Made by a program: the position numbers and the translations under genes. A DNA stretch of 35,305 nt from Promethearchaeota archaeon (GTDB lineage: Archaea; Asgardarchaeota; Lokiarchaeia; Sigynarchaeales; SOKP01): contig SDNN01000008.1 of assembly GCA_004524425.1 (NCBI GenBank), forward strand, positions 1 to 35,305. Direction: 5' to 3'. The number at the start of each line of letters is the position of its first letter. The stretch's first letter is position 1. The notes beneath the pieces are model-generated. The model ran no database searches and had not been told where the DNA came from. It saw nothing but the letters and a program-made list of their open reading frames with translations. Of this stretch, positions 16,424 through 25,421 are shown one piece after another.

Positions 16424-18376
16424 TTAATATTCTAATAGAGCACTGATCTCTGCATATAATTGTTCGTCTCTATAATATCGAATATCTATCGCTTGAGTGG
16501 GGCAACACGTCGCACAAACGCCACAACCATCGCAGTTAATCTCATCAACAATAGCACCTTCCGAATCCACGATTTTAATGGCCCCCTTGGGGCACTCTTT
16601 AACGCATCTTCCGCAAGCAATGCAATGTTCAGCATTGACCTCAGCTACTATTAATTCCAAATCAATCTCTCCAGCAGACGTCATTTCGGCCACTTTACTG
16701 GCTGCTGCTCTGGCCTGGGAAACCGAATATGCGATATCTTTGGGTCCTTGTGCGAATCCTGCAATGAAAATCCCTTTAGCCTTAGTTTCCTGAGGCATGA
16801 GTCCAAAATGCGACTCAGTCAAGAATCCATTTTGGTCCACATCCATGTTTAGAACTTTCGCGATTTGACCCGTTCCTTTTGAAGGAAGGGCAGCGGTAGA
16901 GAGCACGACTAAATCGGCATCAATTCTAATGATTTCATCGGTTAATGAAGAATAAACTCGAATTTTCACATTCTTCGTATCAGGATCTTCACTTATTTCA
17001 CCAACTTTTCCACGAATCATTCTAATATCGGAATTTTTAGCTCGCTGATAATATTCTTCGAATCCTTTTTCGTTGGCTCTAATATCTATATAGCAAATCG
17101 TAATTTCCGCGTCTGGAAACTCTTCTTTCAATAACTTAGCGTTTTTTAAGGCCAACATGCAGCATACTCCACTGCAATAGGTTCTTTCAGTATCCCTGCT
17201 TCCCACGCATTGGATGAACACGATTTTTTCCGGTTCTTTATCATCTGATACTCTATGCACGTGACCTTCTAAAGGACCATTTGGGGCTAGCATTCGTTCG
17301 AGTTGAGCTTGAGTTATTACATTTTGATATTCTCCATATCCATATTCACCAAAAGGTTCATATATATCCCAACCAGTGGCGATAATGATAGTTCCGACGG
17401 TTACATTATAATCCTCAGGAACTTGGCTGAAATCCACGGCATTTAAATCACAAGCATCAACACAGCTAAAACATTCCACGCATGCATCTCTATCGACATT
17501 AAATCTAAAAGGTACTGCTTGACCGAAAGAAATGTCAATAGCCTTGCGAGCTCCTAAATATTCATCGAAAAAGTTGGAAGAATATGTTGGACATACTTCG
17601 CTACATGCTCCGCAACCATTGCAATCTTCAGTGGTATACCATGGTTTCTTTTCGATGGTAACTTCATAACTGCCGACATAGCCTTCGACTTTTTTAACTT
17701 CAGCATTACAAATTATTTCAATGTTCTTATGGCGATTCACTTCAAGCATTTTCGGACCACATATTCATATTGAGCAATCATCCGTGGGAAATGTTCGATC
17801 CAGCTGAGCCATTCTGCCACCAATGGTGGTTTTTCTGTCAACAAGATACACTTTTATTCCTTGATTCGCTAGATCAAGAGCAGCGTTCATTCCTGCAATC
17901 CCACCGCCTATGATTAGAGTGGCCTTCTCGATGGGCACCGTTTTAATGGGTACGACCTCCAAAAGTTTTGCCCTCTCCAAGCCGCTCTTTATGAGGATTT
18001 TAGCTTTTTCTAATGCCTCATCATTATCTTCTGTACACCAGCTACAATGTTCTCTAACGTTGACCATTTGAAAGTAATACGGACTCATGTCCGTTTCTGC
18101 AATCGATCCTCTATAAATTGGTTCGTGCGTTATAGGAGTTCAAGCAGAAGCTATGATCCTATTCAGGTTTTTCTCCTTAATATCTTCGATTATTTCATTT
18201 TGTCCTGATTCAGTACAGAGAAAAGCATGGGTTTTCGAAACAACAACATCATCAAGTTCTTTCGCGTATTCAACGAGTTTATTGCAATCTACTTTGCTTT
18301 TGATGTTAATTCCTCACTGACAACAGTATACGCCTAATCTTAAGTCTTCTTTCCGTTGATTTTGAGCTTTTTCCAT
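16424..18376 (-). CDS. hdrA: HdrA selenoprotein with three selenocysteines (650 aa)
   Basis: Reading TGA as selenocysteine joins three open segments into one HdrA of the usual methanogen length. Sec21 sits in CCQ-U-GINI, matching the second Cys of CHCGINI (Cys463) in the tandem HdrA. Sec79 sits in ASA-U-TPITHE, matching Cys521 of CTPRTHE; the 58-residue spacing is identical. Sec204 sits in DCSI-U, matching Cys56 of DCSLC. The rest is complete: FAD motif IIGGGIAG near 160, ferredoxin-type cysteines after about 245 and 285, and two C-terminal [4Fe-4S] motifs. Methanogen HdrA is known with a single Sec at the DCSxC site. The gene opens the minus-strand operon, with ATG at 18376 behind an AGAGGTGGAT ribosome site. 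It probably bifurcates electrons in partnership with the Sec-MvhD next to it. Confidence 0.9.
17765..17767 (-). other. In-frame TGA (selenocysteine 204) of hdrA
   Basis: The codon lies in DCSI-U-ICGPKM, at the position of the last Cys of the DCSxC motif in both Cys-type HdrA proteins of the window. This is the position where methanogen HdrA is known to carry Sec. Confidence 0.9.
18140..18142 (-). other. In-frame TGA (selenocysteine 79) of hdrA
   Basis: The codon lies between GCT and ACT, giving U-TPITHE. The tandem HdrA has Cys521 here in CTPRTHE. Confidence 0.85.
18314..18316 (-). other. In-frame TGA (selenocysteine 21) of hdrA
   Basis: The codon lies between CAG and GGA, giving CCQ-U-GIN. 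The tandem HdrA has CHCG (Cys461, Cys463) at this point, so the U replaces the second ligand cysteine. Confidence 0.85.
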
Positions 18377-18744
18377 CTTTCTTTCCACATCCACCTCTAA
18401 TAGGTTTTACACATGTGTTAATTTTTTGGTTTTATTGTTCAGTATGCTAAATATTATCATTCTAAGATATAAAATTTTTATTTAGATACTGAAGTTTCTA
18501 ATTAATTTTTTTTTATTAAAAACTATTGATGAGAATATATTTAAATATTTACGTGCTTAATGTAATAAGTAAATATATCTGTTAGTTTTTATCAGTAAAT
18601 TAATCAAGTCTTATAATTTTTTAGATTAATATTAATAATTAACAATTTTATAAAGCTTCTCGGAAAATTTTATAATTGAAATTAAGGATATTGATAATAA
18701 GTAGAACAAAAATTAATTACTAAGAAAATCTAAAATTTAATAAA
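18377..18744. other. Divergent intergenic region between Sec-hdrA and the HEAT gene
   Basis: The region is very AT-rich and has no coding frame. It carries the minus-strand promoter and ribosome site of the selenoprotein operon and must hold the plus-strand promoter of the HEAT gene, for which no single TATA box stands out. Confidence 0.5.
18388..18474 (-). promoter_or_regulatory. Promoter, palindrome and ribosome site of the Sec-hdrA operon
   Basis: On the minus strand a TATA-like TTTTATATCT lies at 18465-18474. A 10-bp perfect palindrome ACACATGTGT follows at 18409-18418, then a purine-rich AGAGGTGGATG at 18388-18398, about 12 nt before the ATG. The palindrome would fall just downstream of the expected transcription start, a position suited to a repressor. 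Binding by any factor is inference. Confidence 0.4.
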
Positions 18745-20352
18745 ATGGTTGATCCTAAAATACGTCCTCAAGAAATTTTTGAAAAGCGAGAGCAGTTTGG
18801 ACTTAACAATTCAATCAAAATGCTAACTGAAATAATTGAAAAAGAAAAGGAATATTCCATACGCAAGGATGCGATTAAGGTCTTAGGGAAAATGAGTGAT
18901 CGTTCAGTGGAGGTAAAGAAACAATGCTACGAAACGTTAGAGAATCTTTTAATTTCTGATGATAACATTGATATAAAATGTTCTGCTGCCAAGGTTTTAG
19001 GATCAATAGAGCACGAAAAAGCTTTAAAGCCCTTGACGTGGATTTTAGAGCAAGAAAATACTACAAATGAACTAAAAGAAGCGTGTTTAAAAGCCATAGC
19101 TGATATCAGGTTTCAAGAACCAGAAATAGAACTGTTTATTAAAGAATTAGGCAGCAAATCGCCTTCAATTAAAGAAACTGTCAAAAATGAATTACTCACT
19201 TTAAGCCCGGACATTTTAATAAAATCCTCATTGGAAGCGTTGAACAGAGAAGATTTTTCTGAAAAACATAAAAGCGAGATCGTAAAGTTAATAGGACTGG
19301 AATTAGCAAGCATTAACGTGTCATTTGAAGATTTAAGCTATCTTCAAATCAAATATCCCGAGATTATTGAATTATTGAAACTAAATAAGAACCTAATATT
19401 AGAAACCATTGTTCCCGTCTTTAAGGAAGATAATCCCGAATTAATACAAAACTCACTATCAATTTTAAAAATATTAGGAAAAGCAATCCATAAGGATTTA
19501 ATTAAATTCCTCAAGCATGACGATTTCATTATTAAGAAAAATGCCATAAATTTAATTGGAAAGCTGCAAATCAAGGATGCTGTGGGAGTGTTATTAACAA
19601 ATTTAGATGACATGTATGATGAGGTTAATAAGGCTATCATCGAGGCATTAGGAAACATCGGGGAATTATCTGCCATTCCAGAACTATTAAATATCTTAAA
19701 CATCGAGGATTATCATTATGAATATATCGATTTTGACATGAAATGGGAGGTATTAGACGCCATCAAGCAAATTTATCTCCAGAATGAAAATGCCTCATAT
19801 GATTTCTTGTTATCAAATTTAAAGACTGACAGCGACATATTAAAGGAAAGTATCGCTTTCATCCTCGGAGAATTGGGTAATGAAAATTTTGTGGATCCCT
19901 TGCTCAATCTCTTAAATGAGCGTAATTTTGATACCAAAAAAAATGCAGCAATAGCATTGGGAAAGATAGGAAATACAGAATCGATTGATCCTCTATTAAA
20001 TTTGGTTGAAGATAGAAACACTTATTGGCTTCTTAAAAAAGTAATAATAGATGCCATCTTTAACATATATCTTAAAAACCTCTTCGAAGAGAGCAAGCGT
20101 TCCGTGTTTGATGATAAACAATTTGTACAAACTACCGAAAAAATAATAGATTATCTTAAAAATCATGGAGAAGATCATTGTAGAGTCAAATTAAGTGCGA
20201 TTAAATTATTAGAAGTGTTTGGAGGTAAAACTGCTTTAGATGTCTTGTTAAAACAGCTGGATGATTTTCATCGAATTGTCAGGATAAACTCCTCAAAAGC
20301 TATTAAAAAAATTGAAAAAAGAATCAAAAAAAAGGAGAACCAGCAATCATAG
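18745..20352 (+). CDS. HEAT-repeat protein (535 aa)
   Basis: The product is almost entirely helical, with repeated units of about 30-35 residues of the type ALxxLGxIGxxxAIxPLLxLLxD. They are clearest at about 270-320 (VGVLLTNLDD, AIIEALGNIGE) and 365-430 (FVDPLLNLL, AIALGKIGN). It belongs to the PBS-lyase HEAT-like/armadillo-type scaffold group and lacks Cys clusters, membrane segments or a secretion signal, so it is probably a cytoplasmic protein-interaction scaffold. The N-terminal 130 residues resemble the modules in the proteins at 479 and 33495. It stands alone between the divergent selenoprotein operon and a membrane-protein gene 67 bp downstream. The partner is unknown. Confidence 0.85.
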   Translation: MVDPKIRPQEIFEKREQFGLNNSIKMLTEIIEKEKEYSIRKDAIKVLGKMSDRSVEVKKQCYETLENLLISDDNIDIKCSAAKVLGSIEHEKALKPLTWILEQENTTNELKEACLKAIADIRFQEPEIELFIKELGSKSPSIKETVKNELLTLSPDILIKSSLEALNREDFSEKHKSEIVKLIGLELASINVSFEDLSYLQIKYPEIIELLKLNKNLILETIVPVFKEDNPELIQNSLSILKILGKAIHKDLIKFLKHDDFIIKKNAINLIGKLQIKDAVGVLLTNLDDMYDEVNKAIIEALGNIGELSAIPELLNILNIEDYHYEYIDFDMKWEVLDAIKQIYLQNENASYDFLLSNLKTDSDILKESIAFILGELGNENFVDPLLNLLNERNFDTKKNAAIALGKIGNTESIDPLLNLVEDRNTYWLLKKVIIDAIFNIYLKNLFEESKRSVFDDKQFVQTTEKIIDYLKNHGEDHCRVKLSAIKLLEVFGGKTALDVLLKQLDDFHRIVRINSSKAIKKIEKRIKKKENQQS

Positions 20353-20419
20353 CCAAGGATAATTTTGCTCGCTCTTTAAACAATTTGTTAACCCAAAACA
20401 TTATTGAGGAAGTATTGAA

Positions 20420-21007
20420 TTGATTTTCGAGTTATTCGTGTATATTTTTGGAGTTTTTATTTGTCTTACCGTGTTGTTGTTGTATAAGTTTAATTTTATT
20501 GATAAATTCATATGGTATCTTTATTGGATTGGGTTTGCTATCGGGCTATGTTGGGAGGTCCCCTTATCGATTGCTGACGATTATTCTCCCTATCCTCCAG
20601 TCACTTATTTAACCCCAGCACCCTTACCCGCACCTTTTAGTACGATGGCAATCATGATATCTGCCAGCCTATGGGACGGTGGGCTTTTTCTACTTGGAAT
20701 CTTATTCGTGAAATTAATTTGTCCTTCACCCCACTTCACGAAATCAAATAAATACGAGCTAGGGGTGTTAATTGCATATGGTCAAATATCGGAATTGTTG
20801 GTGGAGCTCATAAGCATGTCCGGCGGCGGTTGGGAATATAATGTTTATTGGTGGAACCCCCTCCTATTTACAATCAATGGAAATAATATAACATTTCTAC
20901 CACAGTTAATCTGGTTGGTTGCTCCAATAGTCTATTATTTTGCCATAATTAAATTGAAGCCTAGATTTTCGCAGTACAATCAAATTGAAGCTAAACTTAT
21001 CAGATGA
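20420..21007 (+). CDS. Membrane protein of unknown function (195 aa)
   Basis: The protein has about five hydrophobic segments (roughly 1-20, 28-50, 75-100, 115-135 and 160-185), with a Pro-rich, probably external stretch (YSPYPPVTYLTPAPLPAP) after the second. I do not recognise the family. The TTG start is supported by a GAGGAAG ribosome site 8 nt upstream. It ends with TGA, which shows that TGA still serves as an ordinary stop in this genome. It may be cotranscribed with the HEAT gene, given the 67-bp gap. Confidence 0.65.
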   Translation: MIFELFVYIFGVFICLTVLLLYKFNFIDKFIWYLYWIGFAIGLCWEVPLSIADDYSPYPPVTYLTPAPLPAPFSTMAIMISASLWDGGLFLLGILFVKLICPSPHFTKSNKYELGVLIAYGQISELLVELISMSGGGWEYNVYWWNPLLFTINGNNITFLPQLIWLVAPIVYYFAIIKLKPRFSQYNQIEAKLIR

Positions 21008-21084
21008 TTTTTTCACCTTTAAAAATTAAAAAAAAAAGAATAAAAAATACAGGATAATTAATTACTTATAAAGGTGAGATATCA

Positions 21085-21699
21085 ATGAGTTTGAGATCAA
21101 TCAAGTGGCCTATTAGTTGTATCGCGGGTATTCTTATTTTAGTGGTAGGTTGGATATACATATCTATTTCAATATCATTATTTCCAGGCTCTTTTTCTCC
21201 TTTAAATAATTATGTTAGTGATCTAGGAAATTATTCTCTTAATCCAAGAGGCGCCCTTATTTATAATATTGGCATGATTATCGGGGGAGTTTTTATGTTT
21301 ATTTATTTCTTGTTTCTTTATATCTTTTATCCGGAAAACAATAGAGGCAGGACTTTATTATCATTAACTCGCGTTTTCGGTTTTTTAAGTTCATTTGCTA
21401 TTATAATGGTAGCCATTTATTCTGAAGATTTCTGGACTGCTCATGTTTTTTGGTCGGCGGTTCTTTTTGTGCTATTATTCTTGATTAACATCACGGGAGG
21501 ATTATTTTTTCTTAACCATCCTGATTCCATGCGAAAAATTGGATATTTCAATCTCTTGGTTGCTGCTTTCCATGTTAGTTATTTATTTATATTGGATCCA
21601 AATTTCATCATACTTGAATGGATTAACACCATATTAGGGCATGTTAGTATGGCATTAGCGGTGTATAATTATAAGCAAATGTTTGATAAAAAATCATAA
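21085..21699 (+). CDS. DUF998-like six-helix membrane protein (204 aa)
   Basis: This small integral membrane protein has about six hydrophobic helices and little soluble sequence. The N-terminal segment followed by NNYVSDLGNYSLNPRG after the first helix resembles the DUF998 family, which has no established function. A ribosome site AGGTGA lies just before the ATG at 21085. It follows the previous membrane gene by 77 bp. The family call is by resemblance only. Confidence 0.65.
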   Translation: MSLRSIKWPISCIAGILILVVGWIYISISISLFPGSFSPLNNYVSDLGNYSLNPRGALIYNIGMIIGGVFMFIYFLFLYIFYPENNRGRTLLSLTRVFGFLSSFAIIMVAIYSEDFWTAHVFWSAVLFVLLFLINITGGLFFLNHPDSMRKIGYFNLLVAAFHVSYLFILDPNFIILEWINTILGHVSMALAVYNYKQMFDKKS

Positions 21700-21727
21700 T
21701 AAAACATAGTATTATTTCATATTTTTA

Positions 21728-22234
21728 TCAAGCTAAATCTTGAAAAAATATTCTTTGATCTTCTTTAAAAGTCTTACCAACCACGAAGGTAGTGGTTCTT
21801 TCAATTTCATTAGAATTATATAGATTATTCATCTTTTCAAAAATCTCTTCCCTGTTCTTGCTTCTGGCCATAATAATAAAATCGCTCTCGCCGTAAACAA
21901 AATAGACCCCCCAAATGCCAGGAATCTCTTTTAAAGTATTTCCTATAGTTTCGGCATATCCTTGGCCGAATTTGGCTCGAATTTGTACGATTAATTGAAT
22001 ATCTTGTCCTAATTTTGAAGGATTAATTTTTGCATGATATCCTTCAATGATGCCTTCATCCTCCAATCTTTTAATTCTATATCCTACCGTTGATTTAGGA
22101 ACATTCAATTCTTCAGCTAACTCTTTTATTGGCCTTCTACAATCTTGCTGCAAAAGATTAATGATTTGTTTATCAATATCATCCAAAAAACTGCGTCGTC
22201 TTATTTTATTTTTTGAGGAAGCTTTTTTCATCAT
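21728..22234 (-). CDS. Lrp/AsnC-family transcriptional regulator
   Basis: The 168-residue protein has the two-domain Lrp/AsnC layout. A winged helix-turn-helix occupies about residues 17-65 (DKQIINLLQQDCRRPIKELA, then a recognition helix ending in RIKRLEDEGII), and a C-terminal RAM-type ligand domain about 80-150 (FVYGESDFIIMARSKN). A basic N-terminus precedes the HTH. Such regulators form dimers to octamers and bind amino acids. It is divergent from the gcv operon across 270 bp containing inverted repeats, so local control of glycine cleavage, with or without autoregulation, is a reasonable inference. The effector is unknown. Confidence 0.9.
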   Translation of the reverse strand: MMKKASSKNKIRRRSFLDDIDKQIINLLQQDCRRPIKELAEELNVPKSTVGYRIKRLEDEGIIEGYHAKINPSKLGQDIQLIVQIRAKFGQGYAETIGNTLKEIPGIWGVYFVYGESDFIIMARSKNREEIFEKMNNLYNSNEIERTTTFVVGKTFKEDQRIFFQDLA

Positions 22235-22397
22235 TTATACACATTGCTCATTAATTGTTATGTATTTATCCAAAAGAATATGATTTTATCTGCTATATTT
22301 CCAAATAATTCCTATTTGTTTAAAAAGATATTCAAGTTACACTAAACTTTAATCTAACTAAATTAGACAATTACCAAACAATCGAGCAGAGAATATT

Positions 22398-22434
22398 CAA
22401 GATCTTGGATTATGGGTAAATTATCGCGTGATAA
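22398..22434. promoter_or_regulatory. Two inverted repeats upstream of gcvT, possible Lrp sites
   Basis: CAAGATCTTG (22398-22407) is a perfect 10-bp palindrome, and TTATCGCGTGATAA (22421-22434) is an imperfect one with one mismatch per arm. Both lie in the lrp-gcvT intergenic region, about 70-105 bp before gcvT. The centres are 25 bp apart, not far from the spacing of multiple Lrp dimer sites. No footprint evidence exists, so this is a candidate only. Confidence 0.35.
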
Positions 22435-22504
22435 GGAAAAGAATATTAAATTAATTTCATTTATTTAAATTAACTTATTAAAAAATTACATTCTTGATAT
22501 AGAT

Positions 22505-23599
22505 TTGGCAACAAAAAACCATTCTAAAAAAAGAACACCTTTACATGACGTTCATTTAAACCTTGGAGCAACAATGATCGATTTTGCTGGATGGCTCATG
22601 CCAGTGAAATACGAAAGCATTATTAAGGAACATGAAACTGTCAGAAAAAATGCAGGAATATTTGACATTTCTCACATGGGAGAATTTTTAATTGAGGGTA
22701 AGGATGCATTTGCTTTGCTTCAATATCTGATGACTAATGATTTGAAATTATTAGAACCAGGGAAGGGCCAATACTCTGTAATGTGTTACGAGAATGGAAC
22801 TGTTGTTGATGATGTTATTTACTACATGGAAAGTAAGGAAAAATTTCGAGCCATAGTTAATGCCAGCAATATTACGAAGGATTTCCAATGGATTAGGATA
22901 TATGCAAGAAAGCAAGACATTGCATTTTCAAACATATCTCAAGACAGATGTCGTATTGCACTCCAAGGACCTAATAGCGTTAAATTACTAAACCCTCTTA
23001 CTGATAAGGATCTCTCAACACTTGATAGGTTCTATTTTACAGAGTGTAATTTAAATGATATTCCTCTTTTTATAGCTTGCACCGGATATACTGGAGAACA
23101 TGGTTTTGAATTGTCTTTCGAGGCCAAACATGCAGAAAAAATATGGAATGTCTTACTTAAAACTGGTGCGAGTCCCATAGGATTAGGAGCACGAGACACA
23201 TTGCGCTTGGAGGCTTGCTATTCATTATATGGGCATGAAATTAGCAATTCTATCAGCCCTATTGAAGCCAATATGGGGTGGGTGGTAAAGCAAAAAGAAG
23301 TCGATTACATAGGAAAGGATGTTTTGCTAAAACAAAAAGAAAATGGAACTGCGCGCAGTCTCGTGGGATTGAATCTCCTGGAAAGAGGAATTATCAGAGA
23401 AAATTATGAAATATATAAAAATGGAGAGAAGGTGGGTTATGTGACTTCAGGAGGTTTTTCCCCAACTCTAAAGAAAACAATTGGCTTAGGATTAGTCAAA
23501 TCGGAATTAAGCTCGATTGGAACGGAATTAGAAATTGAAATAAGGGATAAACTTCTGAAAGCTAAAGTTGTCAGCACGCCATTTTATCGAAATGTTTAA
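22505..23599 (+). CDS. gcvT: Glycine cleavage system T protein (aminomethyltransferase)
   Basis: GcvT moves the aminomethyl carbon from the lipoyl arm of H protein to tetrahydrofolate or tetrahydromethanopterin, releasing ammonia. The 364-residue product shows the family landmarks: TPLHDVHLNLGA and DFAGWLMPVKY at the N-terminus, GIFDISHMGE, ALQGPNS, CTGYTGEHGFE, LGARDTLRLEA, and the C-terminal domain with GYVTSGGFSP. The start is TTG at 22505; the next ATG would cut into the conserved N-terminus. It opens a four-gene operon and is followed by gcvH after about 30 bp. Confidence 0.95.
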   Translation: MATKNHSKKRTPLHDVHLNLGATMIDFAGWLMPVKYESIIKEHETVRKNAGIFDISHMGEFLIEGKDAFALLQYLMTNDLKLLEPGKGQYSVMCYENGTVVDDVIYYMESKEKFRAIVNASNITKDFQWIRIYARKQDIAFSNISQDRCRIALQGPNSVKLLNPLTDKDLSTLDRFYFTECNLNDIPLFIACTGYTGEHGFELSFEAKHAEKIWNVLLKTGASPIGLGARDTLRLEACYSLYGHEISNSISPIEANMGWVVKQKEVDYIGKDVLLKQKENGTARSLVGLNLLERGIIRENYEIYKNGEKVGYVTSGGFSPTLKKTIGLGLVKSELSSIGTELEIEIRDKLLKAKVVSTPFYRNV

Positions 23600-23632
23600 T
23601 ATAATATCATAAAAAATACACGAGTGAAGTTA

Positions 23633-24031
23633 ATGGAATATGAATTTCCTTTAGATTTGAAATATACTCATTCTCATGAATGGGTAAAAATAGAAAATGA
23701 TATCGCAATAGTCGGAATTACGGATTATGCTCAAGATAAACTAAGTGATATAGTGTATGTGGAGTTTCCACAAAAAGGAGAAGAATTTGAAAAAGGAAGT
23801 GTAGTTGGGGAATTTGAATCCGTGAAAGCCGTAGATGAGTTCTACATGCCACTTTCAGGAAAAATTGTCGAATTAAATACTAAGCTAACCGATAATCCGG
23901 AGCTTATTAATTCCTCTCCTTATAATGAAGGATGGATTCTTAAAATAAGATTCAAAGATCCAAGCGAATTGGATGCATTTCTTTCTGTAAAAGAATACCA
24001 AGAATTAATTATAAAAGAAGAAGATCAATAA
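23633..24031 (+). CDS. gcvH: Glycine cleavage system H protein (lipoyl carrier)
   Basis: GcvH carries the lipoyl arm that receives the aminomethyl group from P protein and presents it to T and L proteins. The 132-residue product has YTHSHEWV at the start, DYAQDKLSDIVYVEFP, and the lipoylation motif GEFESVKAVDEF with Lys65 as the predicted lipoyl site. The terminal SPYNEGWILKI block is also typical. ATG at 23633 is preferred, with GAGTGA just upstream; a GTG at 23624 would add three residues. Confidence 0.95.
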   Translation: MEYEFPLDLKYTHSHEWVKIENDIAIVGITDYAQDKLSDIVYVEFPQKGEEFEKGSVVGEFESVKAVDEFYMPLSGKIVELNTKLTDNPELINSSPYNEGWILKIRFKDPSELDAFLSVKEYQELIIKEEDQ

Positions 24032-24078
24032 TGTTTTTTTTATTTTATTTAAAATCATCATTTTTGAGAGGTTTTTAA

Positions 24079-25419
24079 ATGGATTTTGTTCCTCATGATA
24101 AGGACATAATCAATGAAATGTTAAGTTCCATCGGAGTTAATTCCATAGAAGATTTATTTCAAGACATTCCAAACGATTTAAAAATTAAAAGTCTTGATCT
24201 TCCGGAAGGCTTGTCTGAATCCGATTTATTGAGAAAATTTAATGTATTGTCTAATAAAAATAAAATATATTCGAGTTCCTTTTTAGGCGCAGGCTGTTAC
24301 TATCATTATATCCCATCACTAGTAGATTTCGTCATTAGGCGTTCCGAATTTTATACATCCTATACCCCATATCAAGCAGAAGCAAGTCAGGGACTTTTGC
24401 AGTCAATCTTTGAATATCAATCAGCAATTTCCCGATTAACAGCTATGGACATTGCAAATGCCAGCATGTATGACGGTTCGACAGCCCTCGCGGAGGCGGC
24501 CATAATTTCAAGTATCATAACTGGAAAAAATAAAATTCTCATAATAGAAGGTGTTCATCCGGAGTATCTCGAAGTCCTTCAAACTTATTGTTGGGCAAAT
24601 AATATCACTCATGAAATTATATCTGAGAACGAATTGATTTCAAAACTTGAGGAGGATATTGCATCAATCTTATTTCAAAGTCCCAATTTTTTCGGAGATA
24701 TAGAAGATATTTCAAATCTGGTTCAGATCACTAGGGAAAAAGCACCCAATTGTTTGATCATCCAACTCATGACGGATTTAACTTGTTTAGGCATGTTAAA
24801 ACCTCCTGGAGAAATGGACATAGATATCTTTGTTGCTGAAGGGCAATCATTAGGAATGGAGCCATCATTTGGAGGACCTGGTTTGGGAGTCTTTACTGCT
24901 AAGCAACAATTCTTACGTAAGGTTCCTGGTCGACTTGTTGGAAAGACCAAAGAGGTAAATGGACAAAAGGAAGGTTTTATATTGACCCTCCAAACGCGTG
25001 AACAACATATACGTAGAGAAAAAGCGATATCAAATATCTGCACTAATCAATCTTTATGTTCTTTGGCTGCCTTAATTTACTTAGTTACCCTTGGAAAGAC
25101 GGGCTTAAAAGAGATTGCTACCCAAAATTTTCAAAAGGCAAATTTCGTTAAACAAGAACTAGCAAAAATAGATGGATTCGATATCTTAAACCAAAAACCA
25201 ACGTATAATGAATTTATAGTCAAGTGCTCAAACTTGAACGGATTTATAAATTCATGTAAAGATAAAGATTTACTCCCCCCTTTGAGATTATCCAAGTATT
25301 ACCATGGCATGGATGATATGGCATTGGTTTGCGTTACCGAAATGAACACTTCATCTGATATTCAAGATTTCCTCAATGCGGCATTATTATCAACTAAAAA
25401 AACAGGTGAGAGGAGATAG
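24079..25419 (+). CDS. gcvPA: Glycine dehydrogenase (decarboxylating) subunit 1
   Basis: This is the N-terminal half of the split P protein, which decarboxylates glycine with pyridoxal phosphate and loads the H protein lipoyl arm. The 446 residues include the family's FLGAGCYYHYIPS and FYTSYTPYQAEASQG motifs and the MYDGSTALAEA segment. The PLP-binding Lys is in the partner subunit. A GAGAGGTTT ribosome site precedes the ATG. It follows gcvH by 47 bp and gcvPB begins 2 nt after its stop, so the two subunits are made together. Confidence 0.95.
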   Translation: MDFVPHDKDIINEMLSSIGVNSIEDLFQDIPNDLKIKSLDLPEGLSESDLLRKFNVLSNKNKIYSSSFLGAGCYYHYIPSLVDFVIRRSEFYTSYTPYQAEASQGLLQSIFEYQSAISRLTAMDIANASMYDGSTALAEAAIISSIITGKNKILIIEGVHPEYLEVLQTYCWANNITHEIISENELISKLEEDIASILFQSPNFFGDIEDISNLVQITREKAPNCLIIQLMTDLTCLGMLKPPGEMDIDIFVAEGQSLGMEPSFGGPGLGVFTAKQQFLRKVPGRLVGKTKEVNGQKEGFILTLQTREQHIRREKAISNICTNQSLCSLAALIYLVTLGKTGLKEIATQNFQKANFVKQELAKIDGFDILNQKPTYNEFIVKCSNLNGFINSCKDKDLLPPLRLSKYYHGMDDMALVCVTEMNTSSDIQDFLNAALLSTKKTGERR

Positions 25420-25421
25420 AG

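Noticed and set aside
15980..18376. Reading the TGA-interrupted hdrA and mvhD as pseudogenes
   Set aside because: All five interruptions are TGA, all fall on positions that are Cys in paralogues, and there is no frameshift, TAA or TAG; ribosome sites and gene ends are intact.
15980..18376. A variant genetic code with TGA as Trp
   Set aside because: TGG is used freely for Trp, the TGA sites align with Cys and not Trp, and TGA is an ordinary stop elsewhere (for example at 21005-21007).
22284..22504. A glycine riboswitch before gcvT
   Set aside because: No conserved glycine-aptamer core is visible, and the region is too short and AT-rich for a tandem aptamer.
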